A stretch of 64,000 nt of DNA from Chiridota heheva (taxonomy: Eukaryota > Echinodermata > Holothuroidea > Apodida > Chiridotidae), in the NCBI GenBank assembly GCA_020152595.1, contig JAIGNY010002050.1, positions 655,001-719,000 of the forward strand, in the 5' to 3' direction. Shown piece by piece: positions 63,357-64,000 of the stretch (its first letter is position 1; each line of letters opens with the position of its first letter). Below the pieces are notes generated by a model that was not told where the DNA came from, did not search any database, and saw nothing but the letters and a program-made list of their open reading frames with translations. The translations under genes were made by a program, and so were the position numbers.

Positions 63357-63521
63357 GTGAGCAAATCTTTTCCTTTTGAGATGGTTTAGTTCTTGTTTAC
63401 CAATTGTGTGAAGCCAGTGACATTTTCTATACGATACTTTTCTGTATAGTGACCTCAGTTGTATCTTTTTTTGCTTTAATTGATATATTTCTTAATGCTT
63501 TATATGCCTTCTTTAATACAG

Positions 63522-63605
63522 AAAGAGAAAACAGTAGATATTTTACTTGATTTAATCAATGTCAATGTTGTTAAATATCATGTTTCTTTAAGAAAGAGTT
63601 TGAAA
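63522..63605 (+). CDS. Doubtful candidate next exon of MED23
   Basis: After a good acceptor (TTTAATACAG), phase 0 reads KEKTVDILLDLINVN before a stop at 63606. VDILLDL faintly resembles human YDMLLNV at the expected place, but there is no good donor before the stop and the similarity is weak. The true next exon may lie past 64000. Confidence 0.2.
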
Positions 63606-64000
63606 TAGTGTTGTTTCTATGACTTCAAAAATATCTTATTTATGTCTTTGGCTGTTCCTAATACTGACTGCTGGGAACAACTGTTTGTGGCAATTCCTGG
63701 CTGTCCTGTGTGAGGATAATTCTGCACTTGAGTGCAAGCATCTCCCACAAGTGGTACAGATTCATGAAGAGCAGCTGTATTGTGCCACATTTCATGTTGC
63801 ATCTCAGGTCGTACATAGTAAATGATGGTATCAAGGGTATAGAGAGAGAGGGAATTTTTGTGAAAAGAGCTATGGAAAATTATGCAGCATAGAACATGTA
63901 ATGCTTTACTACCTGCTAATATAGATACCTTTTCATTTATGTTTTAATGTAATATATTTCTCATTGTAAACAATGTACTAAAGGAAATAATAATACTGTA
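63606..64000. other. Right end of window
   Basis: No further MED23 exon recognised; overlapping short frames near 63617-63892 show no known domain. Confidence 0.45.

Noticed and set aside
1-64000. A second host gene
   Set aside because: Apart from MED23 and mobile elements no frame on either strand shows convincing family similarity or exon chaining.

Overview
The window is animal nuclear DNA: AT-rich, built from short exons and long introns with GT-AG borders (one AT-AC), and crowded with LINEs, a tRNA-derived SINE, short DNA transposons and many minisatellites. The repeat style looks like a marine invertebrate, perhaps an echinoderm, hemichordate or another non-vertebrate, but I cannot name the species from sequence alone.

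One host gene explains almost all convincing coding sequence. It lies on the + strand and encodes Mediator complex subunit 23 (MED23, also Sur2/CRSP3). I could place 31 coding exons, from the probable start codon at 4084 to 63356. Together they hold about 1,284 codons and align end to end with the human protein as I remember it (about 1,368 residues). The last 100 or so residues probably lie beyond the window. Exon phases agree at every junction. Intron 27 is a U12-type AT-AC intron. Four exons (11, 11 again, 21 and 31) each look one base short in a short run of identical bases, which more probably means assembly error than a dead gene.

Layout: 1-4083 is upstream sequence or a 5' UTR intron and is mostly repeat. 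4150-13497 is intron 1, with a 2.7-kb composite repeat carrying a small hAT element, two SINE-like elements, a LINE 3' end and short TIR elements. 13.5-29.3 kb holds exons 2-12, with a 70-bp satellite in intron 5. 29.3-33.8 kb is intron 12 with two LINE fragments. 33.8-37.3 kb holds exons 13-16 and an odd triplicated splice-site cassette. 37.3-42.6 kb is intron 16, with a second copy of the upstream repeat and a 246-bp satellite whose unit contains a piggyBac-like mini-element. 42.6-51.8 kb holds exons 17-21, with the second copy of the 2.7-kb repeat and two minisatellites. 52.9-63.4 kb holds exons 22-31.

There is no operon-like or defence-like system here. The interesting material is the splicing architecture of MED23 and the nested, hairpin-headed and tandemly amplified repeats in its introns. 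Exon assignments rest on reading frames, splice signals and remembered family sequence; no search was run.
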